A stretch of 40,994 bases of DNA from positions 1 to 40,994 of the forward strand of contig DDLV01000012.1 in NCBI GenBank assembly GCA_002340325.1, written 5' to 3'. The stretch comes from Glaciecola sp. UBA2563 (lineage in GTDB: Bacteria; Pseudomonadota; Gammaproteobacteria; Enterobacterales; Alteromonadaceae). The translations under genes and the position numbers were made by a program. How positions within the stretch are numbered: position 1 is the stretch's first letter; each line of letters opens with the position of its first letter. Below, one piece after another: positions 32,281 to 40,698 of this stretch. Below the pieces are notes generated by a model. It made no database searches and was not told the origin of the DNA. It saw only the letters and a list, made by a program, of their open reading frames with translations.

Positions 32281-33798
32281 TCAAATCGGCACAAGTCGCA
32301 ATATCGAGCCATTGTCACCATGTTCGATAGCAACATAAACTAGCCCGTCAGCTCCAATTTCGATATCACGAATTCTGCCAATTTGCGTGGCTATTGTTTC
32401 TTTTTCAACGAGAACGCCGTCTGTAATGCGAAGCCGGTAAATACTCATAGCCTTTAAGCTACCGATTAACATATCTCCGTGCCAGTCAGAGAACTTCTCG
32501 CCATGATAAAAACTGAGATTTGATAGGGCAGGGGCTGGCGTAAAATCGACGACAGGTAACACGGTTTCCTCGATTGGAAAATCTAACCCTAAATCAGCAC
32601 CTATTTCGATCTCTGTCGAATCGTAATCCAGTCCATTGGTGTATAACGGCCAACCAAAATTACCGTTTTTTACTATCCTGTTAACTTCATCGCCGCCACG
32701 AGGGCCCATTTCAGTGCTCCAAATTTTGCCAGAAATTGGGTGCTCGGTTAGTCCTTGCAACGCACGATGTCCATAGCTGTAGACAGTATTGCGCGTTGAT
32801 GATGGATCCCTTTCATTTTCACTTAACCAAAACGGATTATCATTCGGGACAACCCCATTGTCTTTGACTCGATGCACTTTGCCATAGGGTGTATCCATAT
32901 CATGCAAGTTTTTATAAAACGATTTACCGCCCACCGTCACATATAAAAAGTTATCTTTGTCAAACGCTAAGCGCCCACCCGCTAATGCATCAGGCACAAC
33001 AGTATAGTGTTCTTTGTCTACTGACCAAATAGTCTCCTCGTCCTTCCATTTGTTTTCGACAATGCGACCTCGCACCACTTTCACCATTGATTGTGGTATC
33101 GCCGAGCCGCAGCTTAACTGACAGCGGTCAGCAAACGAGAAATAAATCCAACCGTTGTTTGCATAATCTGGGTGCAAAGCGACTTCAAGTGCATGTCTCC
33201 ATCCGACATAAGCGCCATCTGCACTGAAGAACTTATCAAAAATCTCCGGGGTCCCTTCAATGAGTTTGCTTTGATTGCCCGCTGTATCCACGACCGATAA
33301 TCCTCGTAACTTCTCACTGACCAAATTTCGACCATCTGGCATTGGCGCAATAGAATACGGACGATGTTTTAGTTCACTAAACCGCTCGACTTTAAAACGG
33401 TGATATGTAGATTCGATCGTTTTTGGTGAAAAAGAGAACTGATATGAATCTGATATAGAAGGATATTGCTGTCGTCGCTCTGAGATAGATAAAGCAAGCG
33501 CTTTGATTCCTGTTTCGGGAAAGTCATCTACCCACGCTATATCGCCATGCACAGGTAAGGTTTGGATGCTATTTATTAATGACTCTGTGTCATCTCCATA
33601 TATTAAGGCGGTTGAGAATAGATCCAGCCCATCTCGTGCGCCTGACATTCCGTCACCATGGCAACTTGCGCAATATTCGACATATGCGACTTTAGAAAAC
33701 TCTCGCTGGTCTTTTGTGGAATAAAACCAAATCCCAACACCGCTTATTACAACAAATAAAATTGTCAGCGTTAGAATTATTGTTTTTGATTTTGACAT
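32281..33798 (-). CDS. Cytochrome c-PQQ sugar dehydrogenase fusion
   Basis: A 505-residue periplasmic oxidoreductase. An N-terminal anchor (about 5-25) leads to a small cytochrome c domain (about 35-115) with the haem motif CASCH. The rest (about 120-505) is the six-bladed PQQ-dependent glucose/aldose dehydrogenase fold of the YliI/Asd type: RGLSVVD, GWRHALEVALHPDY, GWIYFSFADRC, RLAFDKDNFLYVTVGG, SYGHRALQGL and EMGPRGGDEVN. Such enzymes oxidise sugars and hand electrons to the haem. In the haem domain the expected axial-Met stretch (MPxxG) reads LPVHG. ATG 33798 was chosen over a TTG nine codons earlier because the signal anchor starts there. Confidence 0.85.
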   Translation of the reverse strand: MSKSKTIILTLTILFVVISGVGIWFYSTKDQREFSKVAYVEYCASCHGDGMSGARDGLDLFSTALIYGDDTESLINSIQTLPVHGDIAWVDDFPETGIKALALSISERRQQYPSISDSYQFSFSPKTIESTYHRFKVERFSELKHRPYSIAPMPDGRNLVSEKLRGLSVVDTAGNQSKLIEGTPEIFDKFFSADGAYVGWRHALEVALHPDYANNGWIYFSFADRCQLSCGSAIPQSMVKVVRGRIVENKWKDEETIWSVDKEHYTVVPDALAGGRLAFDKDNFLYVTVGGKSFYKNLHDMDTPYGKVHRVKDNGVVPNDNPFWLSENERDPSSTRNTVYSYGHRALQGLTEHPISGKIWSTEMGPRGGDEVNRIVKNGNFGWPLYTNGLDYDSTEIEIGADLGLDFPIEETVLPVVDFTPAPALSNLSFYHGEKFSDWHGDMLIGSLKAMSIYRLRITDGVLVEKETIATQIGRIRDIEIGADGLVYVAIEHGDNGSILRLVPI

Positions 33799-33979
33799 AT
33801 GTATGTTTGGATAAAGAATACTCAAACATAAGATAGGGGAACTATTTACTTGTTGCCATTTTTAATCAGGCAATTTGATACGCTGATTTACAGACGTCAC
33901 GAAATGCCAATAATTAATTGTCTATTAACCGTAAGATTATGTAATGAGAGACTAATTAGATCCCATGAACAGCGGATTT

Positions 33980-34309
33980 TTATCGAACAGAACCAAAGAA
34001 AGCCATCACAGTTAGGTCTTCTGTGATCTCAAAAAACGTATGGTCACAATCAGCTTTAACGTAGAGTAGGGTGCCACTCTCAACAATATGCTCATCATCT
34101 TCTATTCGAAGCATGCCGCGGCCTTTCAATACGTAATAGAGCTCGTCCTCGACGTGAGCCCTCTCCATTTCCTTAGAGCCCGCGGGAACGTGGTAAATAG
34201 AACAACTTAGCGAAGGTGTTCGTAGAAACTCATCAAAGCGCACCTCTCCTGGCTCAACCTTACCGAGAAGCTCAGAAAGTTGAAACACCATCCAGTTATC
34301 CTTTGACAT
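33980..34309 (-). CDS. Cupin-domain protein
   Basis: A 109-residue single-domain cupin. The two cupin motifs are visible: HVEDELYYVLKGRGML (motif 1, with His and Glu ligands) and GTLLYVKADCDHTFFEI (motif 2, with His). It probably binds a metal ion; substrate unknown. ATG 34309 has AGGGG five bases upstream; the two-codon longer GTG start overlaps that signal. It is a single gene between the sugar dehydrogenase and the pilin. Confidence 0.83.
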   Translation of the reverse strand: MSKDNWMVFQLSELLGKVEPGEVRFDEFLRTPSLSCSIYHVPAGSKEMERAHVEDELYYVLKGRGMLRIEDDEHIVESGTLLYVKADCDHTFFEITEDLTVMAFFGSVR

Positions 34310-34560
34310 GGTCACCCCTATTACGATTAGACTCTTACGATTTTTGATACTAATGACAAGTATTAGCTATTGCAATAGCAAGCACGAAAGAGAGCGTTTT
34401 TTGTTAAATAAGCGTTAGAAAAGCTTTACACATCGCTGACAATACCCGCGGATACATTCATCGGCACTATTGGCTTTAAATATTTTGTCGATACAGATAG
34501 GTCTAGATTGTATCTTTTGCAGTCTCTTTACCCACAAAATATTTTATAAAGTGTTGTGAA

Positions 34561-35064
34561 ATGTTTAGAAGAAGCAGCGGCTTTACGTTAGTTGAATTAA
34601 TAGTCGTTATTATAATTCTTGGCGTCCTTGCTGTGACGGCTATACCTCGTTTTGTAAATGTTTCAACCGACGCCAAAATTGCATCGTTGAATAACATCGC
34701 CGGGCAAATTCGCGCTACCAATAAGCTCATTCAATACAAGGCCACAATTGCAGGTTTGAAACCTCGTGGTACAGATCCGAATGCACAACAGGCGGATTAT
34801 GTCGTTGATTTTGGGTTTGGAGCGACAGAAGTGAGTTGGAATAATTTATGCGCAGAAGCCGTCGCCGAATTTGGAGATCGCCTAAATTTCTTTGATTTCA
34901 TGAATATCAGTACAGACAATTTTGAAACGTCCATCAACAATCAATATGCATCAATAGGGTACAATATTCCTACTGGCGGTGCGCCATCAAATAGCGGCTG
35001 CTATGTTTACTATAATTCTTTTGATATTAACTGCACTGTCACTGTTGTGGATACAGACTGCTAG
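34561..35064 (+). CDS. Orphan type IV pilin (MSHA-like prepilin)
   Basis: A 167-residue type IV prepilin. The leader MFRRSSG is cut before Phe (SG/FTLVELIVVIIILGVLA), with Glu at position 5 of the mature form and the standard hydrophobic helix. The C-terminal domain has Cys residues near the end (SGCYVYY, INCTVTV, VDTDC) that could form disulfides. Length and motif resemble MSHA major pilins, but no other pilus gene (mshE, mshL, prepilin peptidase) is in the window, so it relies on assembly proteins elsewhere. It has its own promoter region of about 240 bases. Confidence 0.87.
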   Translation: MFRRSSGFTLVELIVVIIILGVLAVTAIPRFVNVSTDAKIASLNNIAGQIRATNKLIQYKATIAGLKPRGTDPNAQQADYVVDFGFGATEVSWNNLCAEAVAEFGDRLNFFDFMNISTDNFETSINNQYASIGYNIPTGGAPSNSGCYVYYNSFDINCTVTVVDTDC

Positions 35065-35261
35065 TTCTTATGATGTACAGTTTATGGGACATTAATAATT
35101 AACTCTTTTAACGGATAACCAGCAATAACATTGCATAACCAAGCGGTTTTACGTAAATTGTCGTGATTAAGAAATAGTGGTTTGCTGGAAAAGTCGAGTA
35201 AGACGTTTGTCACTTACATGATTATTAAGAATCTGCCTCAACATCGTAAAGTTGTTCTCCA

Positions 35262-35720
35262 ATGATGATAAACATCGTATATGTTAGCAAAGCAAATGTT
35301 GTCTTCTCAAAAGAAGGACTCAAAGGGCTAGTTGCGACGTCAGCGCGAAGAAACAAACAGATGGGCATTACCGGGTATTTGTGTTTTCATAACAACCGTT
35401 TCTTTCAGTATCTCGAAGGCGAAGAAGACGTAGTCCTAGCAGTTATGGACAAAATACGCGCAGACTCAAGACACAGGATCCTTTATGAATGCGAGGAAGA
35501 AGAAATCGACAGGCGTATTTTTAACAATTGGTCAATGAAAAAGCTCAACGAAAAAGAATTGTCTAAAGTCGGTCTTGAGACATTTATTGACCAAAGCATG
35601 TATTTCGTTAACAAAAATTATTACGACAAACTTCGCTGCGACCTGTATCTACGTCAACAAGTGAGAAAGACCTCACTCATCCCTGCTATAAAGGTTACGC
35701 GTAATATTCCCGCGCATTGA
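35262..35720 (+). CDS. BLUF-domain blue-light photoreceptor
   Basis: A 152-residue short BLUF protein that would bind FAD and respond to blue light. The active-site Tyr is in INIVYVSKA, the Asn in ARRNKQMGITGYL, the Gln in FFQYLEGEE, and the NNWSMKKL end supplies the semi-conserved Trp/Met. The extra C-terminal helices (about 100-150) form the output part and may contact a partner. No other domain is attached. It stands alone and may cooperate with light-responsive regulation of the photolyase cluster 30 kb away (inference). Confidence 0.9.
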   Translation: MMINIVYVSKANVVFSKEGLKGLVATSARRNKQMGITGYLCFHNNRFFQYLEGEEDVVLAVMDKIRADSRHRILYECEEEEIDRRIFNNWSMKKLNEKELSKVGLETFIDQSMYFVNKNYYDKLRCDLYLRQQVRKTSLIPAIKVTRNIPAH

Positions 35721-35766
35721 ATTATATAGCTATCAAGCATCTTTTGACGATTTAGTTTGAGCTCGA

Positions 35767-36705
35767 TTAAGCGAACCGCCGCTTAAATTCTTTTGGCGTT
35801 TGCCCGGTCATTTTGACAAATATTCTTCTAAATGCACTCATGTCTTCATACCCCACGGCCTCAGCAACTTTTTCAAATGGTCCCGCACTTGTCTCGATAA
35901 GCTCGCACGCTTTTTGAATTCTCAAGTGTTGGAGATACTGATTAGGTTTGAAGCCAGTAGCTTTGACGAACCTTCTCAAAAAGGTGCGTTCTGAGAGATG
36001 AGAGATTTCTGCGATGTGTTTTATAACCACAGTGTTTTTAAAGTTCTTTTGGATGGCGTGTTGTGCTTTTAAAATGGCTTCGTCACCATGGTCGAGTTTG
36101 GGCTTAAATACGTGATAAAAGCGCTGTTCTCTGGGCGCAGTATCCACTAATAGAAATTTCCCTAACTGTCGCATGACGTGAGAGTTTGTGTATTGCGCGA
36201 CTAACTCAAGCCCTAAATCAATCCAGCTCATCAAACCGCCCGCAGTAATGATATCCATATCATTGATTAAAAGCTTGTCAACATTTAGTGAGACACTGGG
36301 ATAACGCTTACCAAAATTATGCGACAAGGCCCAATGCGTGGTGACACAGCGATTGTCGATTAACCCAGTTTCCGCCAACACGAATGCGCCAGCACATACT
36401 GAACAAATGATTGCGCCAGCACCATGCTGCGCTTTTATCCAAGTAATGAGCGTCTCATCCGGTGCAAGATAATAACTATCATCCAAGCAAGGGGGTAAAA
36501 TAATAATATTAAAAGGATTTGAGTATGCGTCACTTGAACGGTTAAGCGATTCGGTATCACAGATTTGTGTTTGGAAAATATCGCTGTAGCCATATTCTGC
36601 TGCAATTGTATTTGCGAGGTAAAACTGCTCGGTCAATCCCTGTACTGCTGACAAGAGTGCTCCCGGATAATGCACAATACCAATCTGGACTCTCGAATTT
36701 GTCAT
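35767..36705 (-). CDS. GlxA-type AraC-family transcriptional regulator
   Basis: A 312-residue DNA-binding regulator. The N-terminal DJ-1/PfpI-like domain (about 1-190) includes ICSVCAGAFVLAETGLID with the nucleophile-elbow Cys, and WALSHNF. The C-terminal AraC double helix-turn-helix (about 215-312) ends with FRRIFVKMTGQTPKEFKRRF, the classic signature; the first helix-turn-helix is HIAEISHLSERTFLRRF. Such regulators usually control an adjacent divergent gene, and here the divergent neighbour is the isochorismatase-like hydrolase at 36843, a common pairing. Confidence 0.93.
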   Translation of the reverse strand: MTNSRVQIGIVHYPGALLSAVQGLTEQFYLANTIAAEYGYSDIFQTQICDTESLNRSSDAYSNPFNIIILPPCLDDSYYLAPDETLITWIKAQHGAGAIICSVCAGAFVLAETGLIDNRCVTTHWALSHNFGKRYPSVSLNVDKLLINDMDIITAGGLMSWIDLGLELVAQYTNSHVMRQLGKFLLVDTAPREQRFYHVFKPKLDHGDEAILKAQHAIQKNFKNTVVIKHIAEISHLSERTFLRRFVKATGFKPNQYLQHLRIQKACELIETSAGPFEKVAEAVGYEDMSAFRRIFVKMTGQTPKEFKRRFA

Positions 36706-36774
36706 TTTAAGCCTGTTTTATGTCATTTTTGCCTCCTAAACATCCTACGGTTTTGTTGAATAATCTCAATACAA

Positions 36775-36787
36775 TGTTGATACAACA
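36775..36787. promoter_or_regulatory. Inverted repeat in the divergent regulator/hydrolase promoter
   Basis: TGTTG-ATA-CAACA is a short perfect inverted repeat in the 137-base region between the GlxA-type gene and the cysteine hydrolase gene. An operator for the adjacent regulator is plausible; AraC proteins usually bind direct repeats, so this is weak. Confidence 0.3.
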
Positions 36788-36842
36788 ATTGTCTTACCAT
36801 TCATTATCATGTGTTTAACTCAAAACAAAATAAGGACGTCAA

Positions 36843-37445
36843 ATGAGCGAATTAACAACGATTAGAGACATTGCTGGTTTGGGCCATCAATCATCTGCAA
36901 TCAGCGATTCGGCGCTTGTTATCATTGATGCGCAAAATACCTACTGTGAAGGTGTTATGAAATTGGACGGTGTAGATACTGCACTGGACGAATGCAAAGT
37001 GATGCTAGACCGATTTAGAGAAGCAGGCAGACCGGTTTACCACATTCGACACGATGCAGGTCCTGGAAGCCCCTATGACGTGAGTGCGCCTATTGGACAA
37101 ATCGTCGACCTGCTTGCACCAATTGAAGGTGAGCCTGTCATTACCAAAAATTATCCAAACTCGTTTACGCAGACAGACTTAGAATCCTTGCTAAAAGAGG
37201 AGGGCGTTGCCAACCTTATCTTGGTCGGATTTATGTCGCATATGTGTGTCAACTCAACGGCTAGAGGCGCATTTAGTTTAGGCTTTAATCCAACTGTGGT
37301 TGCATCCGCTACGGCTACACGCGCATTGCCTTCAAAGGTGACTGGCAACGACGTACCATCAGAACATGTCCATGAAGCCGCATTAGCAGCACTGTCTGAT
37401 TTACCCTCGGCGGTGGTGTCAACGACGTCTGATGTCCCGGCTTGA
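36843..37445 (+). CDS. Cysteine hydrolase, isochorismatase family
   Basis: A 200-residue hydrolase. The catalytic Asp is in VIIDAQNTY, Lys in VITKNYPNSF and Cys in GFMSHMCVNSTARGA, so the triad is complete. Family enzymes hydrolyse amides or vinyl ethers such as nicotinamide, N-carbamoyl compounds or isochorismate; substrate not readable. AAGGA precedes ATG 36843. Probably induced by the divergent GlxA-type regulator; a strong terminator follows. Confidence 0.92.
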   Translation: MSELTTIRDIAGLGHQSSAISDSALVIIDAQNTYCEGVMKLDGVDTALDECKVMLDRFREAGRPVYHIRHDAGPGSPYDVSAPIGQIVDLLAPIEGEPVITKNYPNSFTQTDLESLLKEEGVANLILVGFMSHMCVNSTARGAFSLGFNPTVVASATATRALPSKVTGNDVPSEHVHEAALAALSDLPSAVVSTTSDVPA

Positions 37446-37466
37446 GCACATAATATGCATATGAGT

Positions 37467-37495
37467 GCAATCCGCTAAAATCTTGTTTTAGCGGA
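37467..37495 (+). terminator. Rho-independent terminator after the cysteine hydrolase gene
   Basis: AATCCGCTAAAA and TTTTAGCGGATT form a perfect 12-pair stem with a 5-base loop, followed by TTTATT. It sits 22 bases after the hydrolase stop and just before the convergent DUF2235 gene's stop, so it may serve both strands. Confidence 0.9.
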
Positions 37496-37501
37496 TTTTT
37501 A

Positions 37502-38692
37502 TTAAGTTTCTTCTGTCTTCCTTGTGCTAACAACCTCGTAGCTAGCCGGCAGATTGACAGGCTTATAATCAGATAAATTCTCCATGCGTGTTTTAACCGA
37601 GTCGTGTATTTTTGCGCCTTCGGAAATCAATCTCGGTTCTTCTTTGGGCAGATAAAAACCCAGTAGCCCTTTGGACTTAGAGAATTCTCTGCGCGTTACT
37701 CTTTTTGGGATGTACTCTTGCCACTTCCACAGTTTACTATCAAGTTCGTCATGTGCTTTTGCAGTTGGGTTGGGCTGTGCATATTCTTGAGCGGCGTTTT
37801 TGCGAGGGTTTCCAGCTACAATTTCATTGTAAGAAACTGAATTTACATCGAGTTCAAATTTCACGGCTTCATTAATCATCCATTCTAAAGTGATTTTTGA
37901 CAAGCCACTATCTTGCTCTTGATAACCGCCGCCGACATCTGAATGCACACCAGCAAACCACACCTGTTGAACATCTTGCATTATTGGCTCTTCTTGATTT
38001 TTAGGCTTAAAAGGGCCGCTCCAGTATTCTTCTCCTTCCGCCCATAGATATGGCCTGAACATTCTGCGTTTTTCATCAATCGATAGTGCATGCCTCACTA
38101 CTTCAATACTTGGATTCTTTTGCGTATATGCAAGCTGTGTTGTGGAAGGTAAATACAAGCGGTCTTTACGCGGTACAATCATTGAACTTACAGTGTCCCA
38201 AATACCAAGGAACTTAATTGGGATCCGTTGAGGATTGAGGGCTTGGTTAAACAATCTGACGCCCTCAAAGGTATTGGTTACCGATATTTGTTTGTAGGCA
38301 ACAAACGCGTATACATATAGATGCTTTTGATGCACAGATAATAAACCAATGGTATTGATGAATCCCGCTAGGGCTCTAACGGTATAAGCACCTCGACTGA
38401 AACCAAACAGGTATACGTTGTCACCTTTCTTGTAATTGTTAGCCAGAAACTCATATGCATCCAACACGTTCTTATCAAGGCCATAGCCCATCATCAATCC
38501 AGCATACTTTGCACTAGCGGCTTTGAGTTTTCCCCAATCGCTACTTGAGCTTAGCGTGCCTACACCAGGATCGTAATAAACTAACTGTTTCGCATTCTTC
38601 TTTAGTACTCTATAAAGCTTCAATACATTGGAATGCTCATCGTTTATTTCATTACCGGTTCCATCACAACAAATAACTATATTTTTTGGCAT
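37502..38692 (-). CDS. DUF2235 alpha/beta hydrolase (Tle1-like)
   Basis: A 396-residue protein with the DUF2235 core: MPKNIVICCDGTGNE at the start, then YYDPGVGT, and the nucleophile elbow LFGFSRGAYTVRALAG (Ser in GFSRGA), KFLGIWDTV, and WFAGVHSDVGGGY with the probable His. The fold is that of T6SS lipase effectors of the Tle1 type, but many DUF2235 proteins are ordinary intracellular hydrolases. No VgrG, Hcp or PAAR gene is near, so no effector claim. ATG 38692 has AGGA five bases upstream; ATG 38698 overlaps that signal. A membrane protein gene lies upstream on the same strand. Confidence 0.85.
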   Translation of the reverse strand: MPKNIVICCDGTGNEINDEHSNVLKLYRVLKKNAKQLVYYDPGVGTLSSSSDWGKLKAASAKYAGLMMGYGLDKNVLDAYEFLANNYKKGDNVYLFGFSRGAYTVRALAGFINTIGLLSVHQKHLYVYAFVAYKQISVTNTFEGVRLFNQALNPQRIPIKFLGIWDTVSSMIVPRKDRLYLPSTTQLAYTQKNPSIEVVRHALSIDEKRRMFRPYLWAEGEEYWSGPFKPKNQEEPIMQDVQQVWFAGVHSDVGGGYQEQDSGLSKITLEWMINEAVKFELDVNSVSYNEIVAGNPRKNAAQEYAQPNPTAKAHDELDSKLWKWQEYIPKRVTRREFSKSKGLLGFYLPKEEPRLISEGAKIHDSVKTRMENLSDYKPVNLPASYEVVSTRKTEET

Positions 38693-38867
38693 AATCATCC
38701 TTTTTTTATTGTCTCAAAGCAGCATCGAAGCTGACCGAGATTTATGAACATCCTATTACCATTCATTGAGCATAGGAGAAAAGTAATGAGTAATCAAAGA
38801 TATGGAATTAATGTCGAGGGTAGAAAAGAACGCTTCGGATGACTTTGAATTTGAATCAATCGAACAA

Positions 38868-39302
38868 TTATTTTTTTCGCTTATTGAGAAATAATAGCAG
38901 TTCATTAAACTGCGTTTTTCGAAGGCCAATTTCAGAAAACTGCACTTTTTGGTCGCCTTGGGAAACTTCATAGCACCTGAATGGAAATACCCAGCTCTTG
39001 GATGATTTAACGCTAAACGAGTCATTGAGATTAATTGACGAAGGGCGGAAAAACACTGAGTAAGAATTCGCACCTGAAAACGATGATTCGTTAATTGTGA
39101 CATCATAATTTTCCGCAGTTTTATACGCAGTGCCAACCATCCAAACACACCAGGTTAAAAGCAAAAACATTGCGACTGAAAGCACATTATCGAGCGTCAA
39201 ACTCCAAACTAAATTTGAAACTATCACTAAAACTATCGCGCAGATAACAAGATAAGTTTTAAAGCAAAAATCATTTTTCCATTTCGAATATTTATATGTC
39301 AT
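38868..39302 (-). CDS. Hypothetical membrane protein
   Basis: A 144-residue protein with two membrane helices near residues 15-35 and 38-57 (YLVICAIVLVIVSNLVW and LSVAMFLLLTWCVWMVG), then a soluble C-terminal domain that looks beta-rich (YDVTINESSFSGANSYSVFF). Family not recognised. It is 175 bases upstream of the DUF2235 gene on the same strand. If DUF2235 is a toxin, this could be an immunity-like protein, but nothing in the sequence shows that. GGAA lies 8 bases before its ATG. Confidence 0.6.
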   Translation of the reverse strand: MTYKYSKWKNDFCFKTYLVICAIVLVIVSNLVWSLTLDNVLSVAMFLLLTWCVWMVGTAYKTAENYDVTINESSFSGANSYSVFFRPSSINLNDSFSVKSSKSWVFPFRCYEVSQGDQKVQFSEIGLRKTQFNELLLFLNKRKK

Positions 39303-39696
39303 TGTTATTTCCGTGTTTAGCTCTAATTTATTACGTAAGTATAGCGCTAAATTATGGCAAGCTCAGTCACGTATACTTATGTCATTGATATAGTTGGAAT
39401 TTACACTTCTCCACAGGCTCAGTAATTACGTATAATGTATATTATGTTAAATTAAAATAATCCACACAGTATCCACATATGCACATCAATCCCCTACTTT
39501 TTTATACATAAGAAAAATTAAAAAAAGAAAAACCGCTGGCTCGACAATCAAAATGAAATATAAAGTACTCTAATGTAAATTGACTACTTGTATCGCGACA
39601 AACACAAACAATGCGTGAAAGAATGAAAGCCAATTAAAGGAAATAATTGGCAGAAATCGGTTTATCCAAAGTTATAAGACTGTTTAAAAAAATTCC
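39303..39696. other. AT-rich intergenic region with DnaA-box-like sites
   Basis: About 390 bases without a credible gene. Four nine-base words each match the DnaA box TTATCCACA at eight positions: TTCTCCACA (39407-39415), TAATCCACA (39458-39466), GTATCCACA (39469-39477) and TTATCCAAA (39662-39670). The stretch between is very AT-rich. No replication gene is nearby, so an origin is not claimed. Confidence 0.4.
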
Positions 39697-40536
39697 CTAA
39701 CCAAAACTAGCAACAACCGACGGGATCCAATTGCTCATGGCAATACTAAACAAACCAGTAATAAATACTAATGAGATACTCAATAACCCAAGGCTTGATA
39801 CAAGTTTTAAAATCTCGTTTTGTGTTGTTTTTGCGTATCGTACAATTTCATAGATGACTAAAGGCATAACATATGAAAAGATGCTTATCGTCAATACAGT
39901 TGGGCCCGTGAATGTTTTCATCTCAATACCTACCGTACCAAATAGCATTAACCATGCGAACATAATTAATCGAAAAAACAACACACCATTAGCTGCTAAG
40001 AATAATCTTGTAGCCCAGATTTGATGTCGTAAAAAATCTCTTTTTCGCGCATGCCAAACAGCAAAAAGACTACTTAGTAATACAACAACACCTCCAAATA
40101 AAGTTAATCCATGCAAAACTGCATTTCCTACTGTTCCTCGAAAAAGAATAAGGTAAATACCAGCGATCGAAACAACACACGCTAAACAGACAAACAAACG
40201 TCCATTGTATCTGTGAAAACGCGTGTAGCGCTGTCTAATTTGAGGGATCAATTGTAAATTCCCCCCTATAAGCATAATGATGGCAAACAACACATGCACA
40301 CCATACATTATGTTCCCTGCTCCATCGCCCTCAATGTATGCGCTTTTATTAAATGTATTCCAATTGCTAATATCCAAGTTCATCGTTGACATTCCGTAAC
40401 CCAGAACTAAATATGCAACGAAAAATATCTGTGCAAAAACCAAGCTAATAAACCAGATATTCACACTGCTGTTAAGAATTTTGTTGTGATTAAAATTCGA
40501 TTGACCTGAGAACCTAGATGCTGATTGTGATGCCAT
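39697..40536 (-). CDS. DUF2306 membrane protein
   Basis: A 279-residue integral membrane protein with about eight helices. The DUF2306 pattern is visible: GVHVLFAIIMLIGGNLQLIPQIRQRYTRFHRYNGR-like block (cited in pieces: LQLIPQIRQRY and FHRYNGRLFV), HGLTLFGGVVVLL, HQIWATRLFLAANGVLFFRL. Function unknown. ATG 40536 (MASQSASRF) fits better than the 19-codon longer frame and has AGGCG upstream. It is divergent from the truncated gene at 40699. Confidence 0.82.
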   Translation of the reverse strand: MASQSASRFSGQSNFNHNKILNSSVNIWFISLVFAQIFFVAYLVLGYGMSTMNLDISNWNTFNKSAYIEGDGAGNIMYGVHVLFAIIMLIGGNLQLIPQIRQRYTRFHRYNGRLFVCLACVVSIAGIYLILFRGTVGNAVLHGLTLFGGVVVLLSSLFAVWHARKRDFLRHQIWATRLFLAANGVLFFRLIMFAWLMLFGTVGIEMKTFTGPTVLTISIFSYVMPLVIYEIVRYAKTTQNEILKLVSSLGLLSISLVFITGLFSIAMSNWIPSVVASFG

Positions 40537-40698
40537 TGTTTGTCGCCTATTAAAATAATTAGAAGTCCATATTTTGTAGGCCGTAAATATCAAAATCCTG
40601 TCATAATCTGAATCTGACTATCAAAAACTGCAACATATATTAACAAAATAGGTTTTGATCACTTTAGAGCAGCGGCATAAGATTTATAAAGTAGAAAA

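Noticed and set aside
37502..39302. T6SS effector-immunity pair (DUF2235 plus membrane protein)
   Set aside because: No VgrG, Hcp, PAAR or adaptor gene nearby, and the membrane protein is not recognised as an immunity family; kept as a hydrolase and a hypothetical protein.
39303..39696. Replication origin
   Set aside because: DnaA-box-like words are imperfect and no dnaA, dnaN, gidA or rep gene is close.
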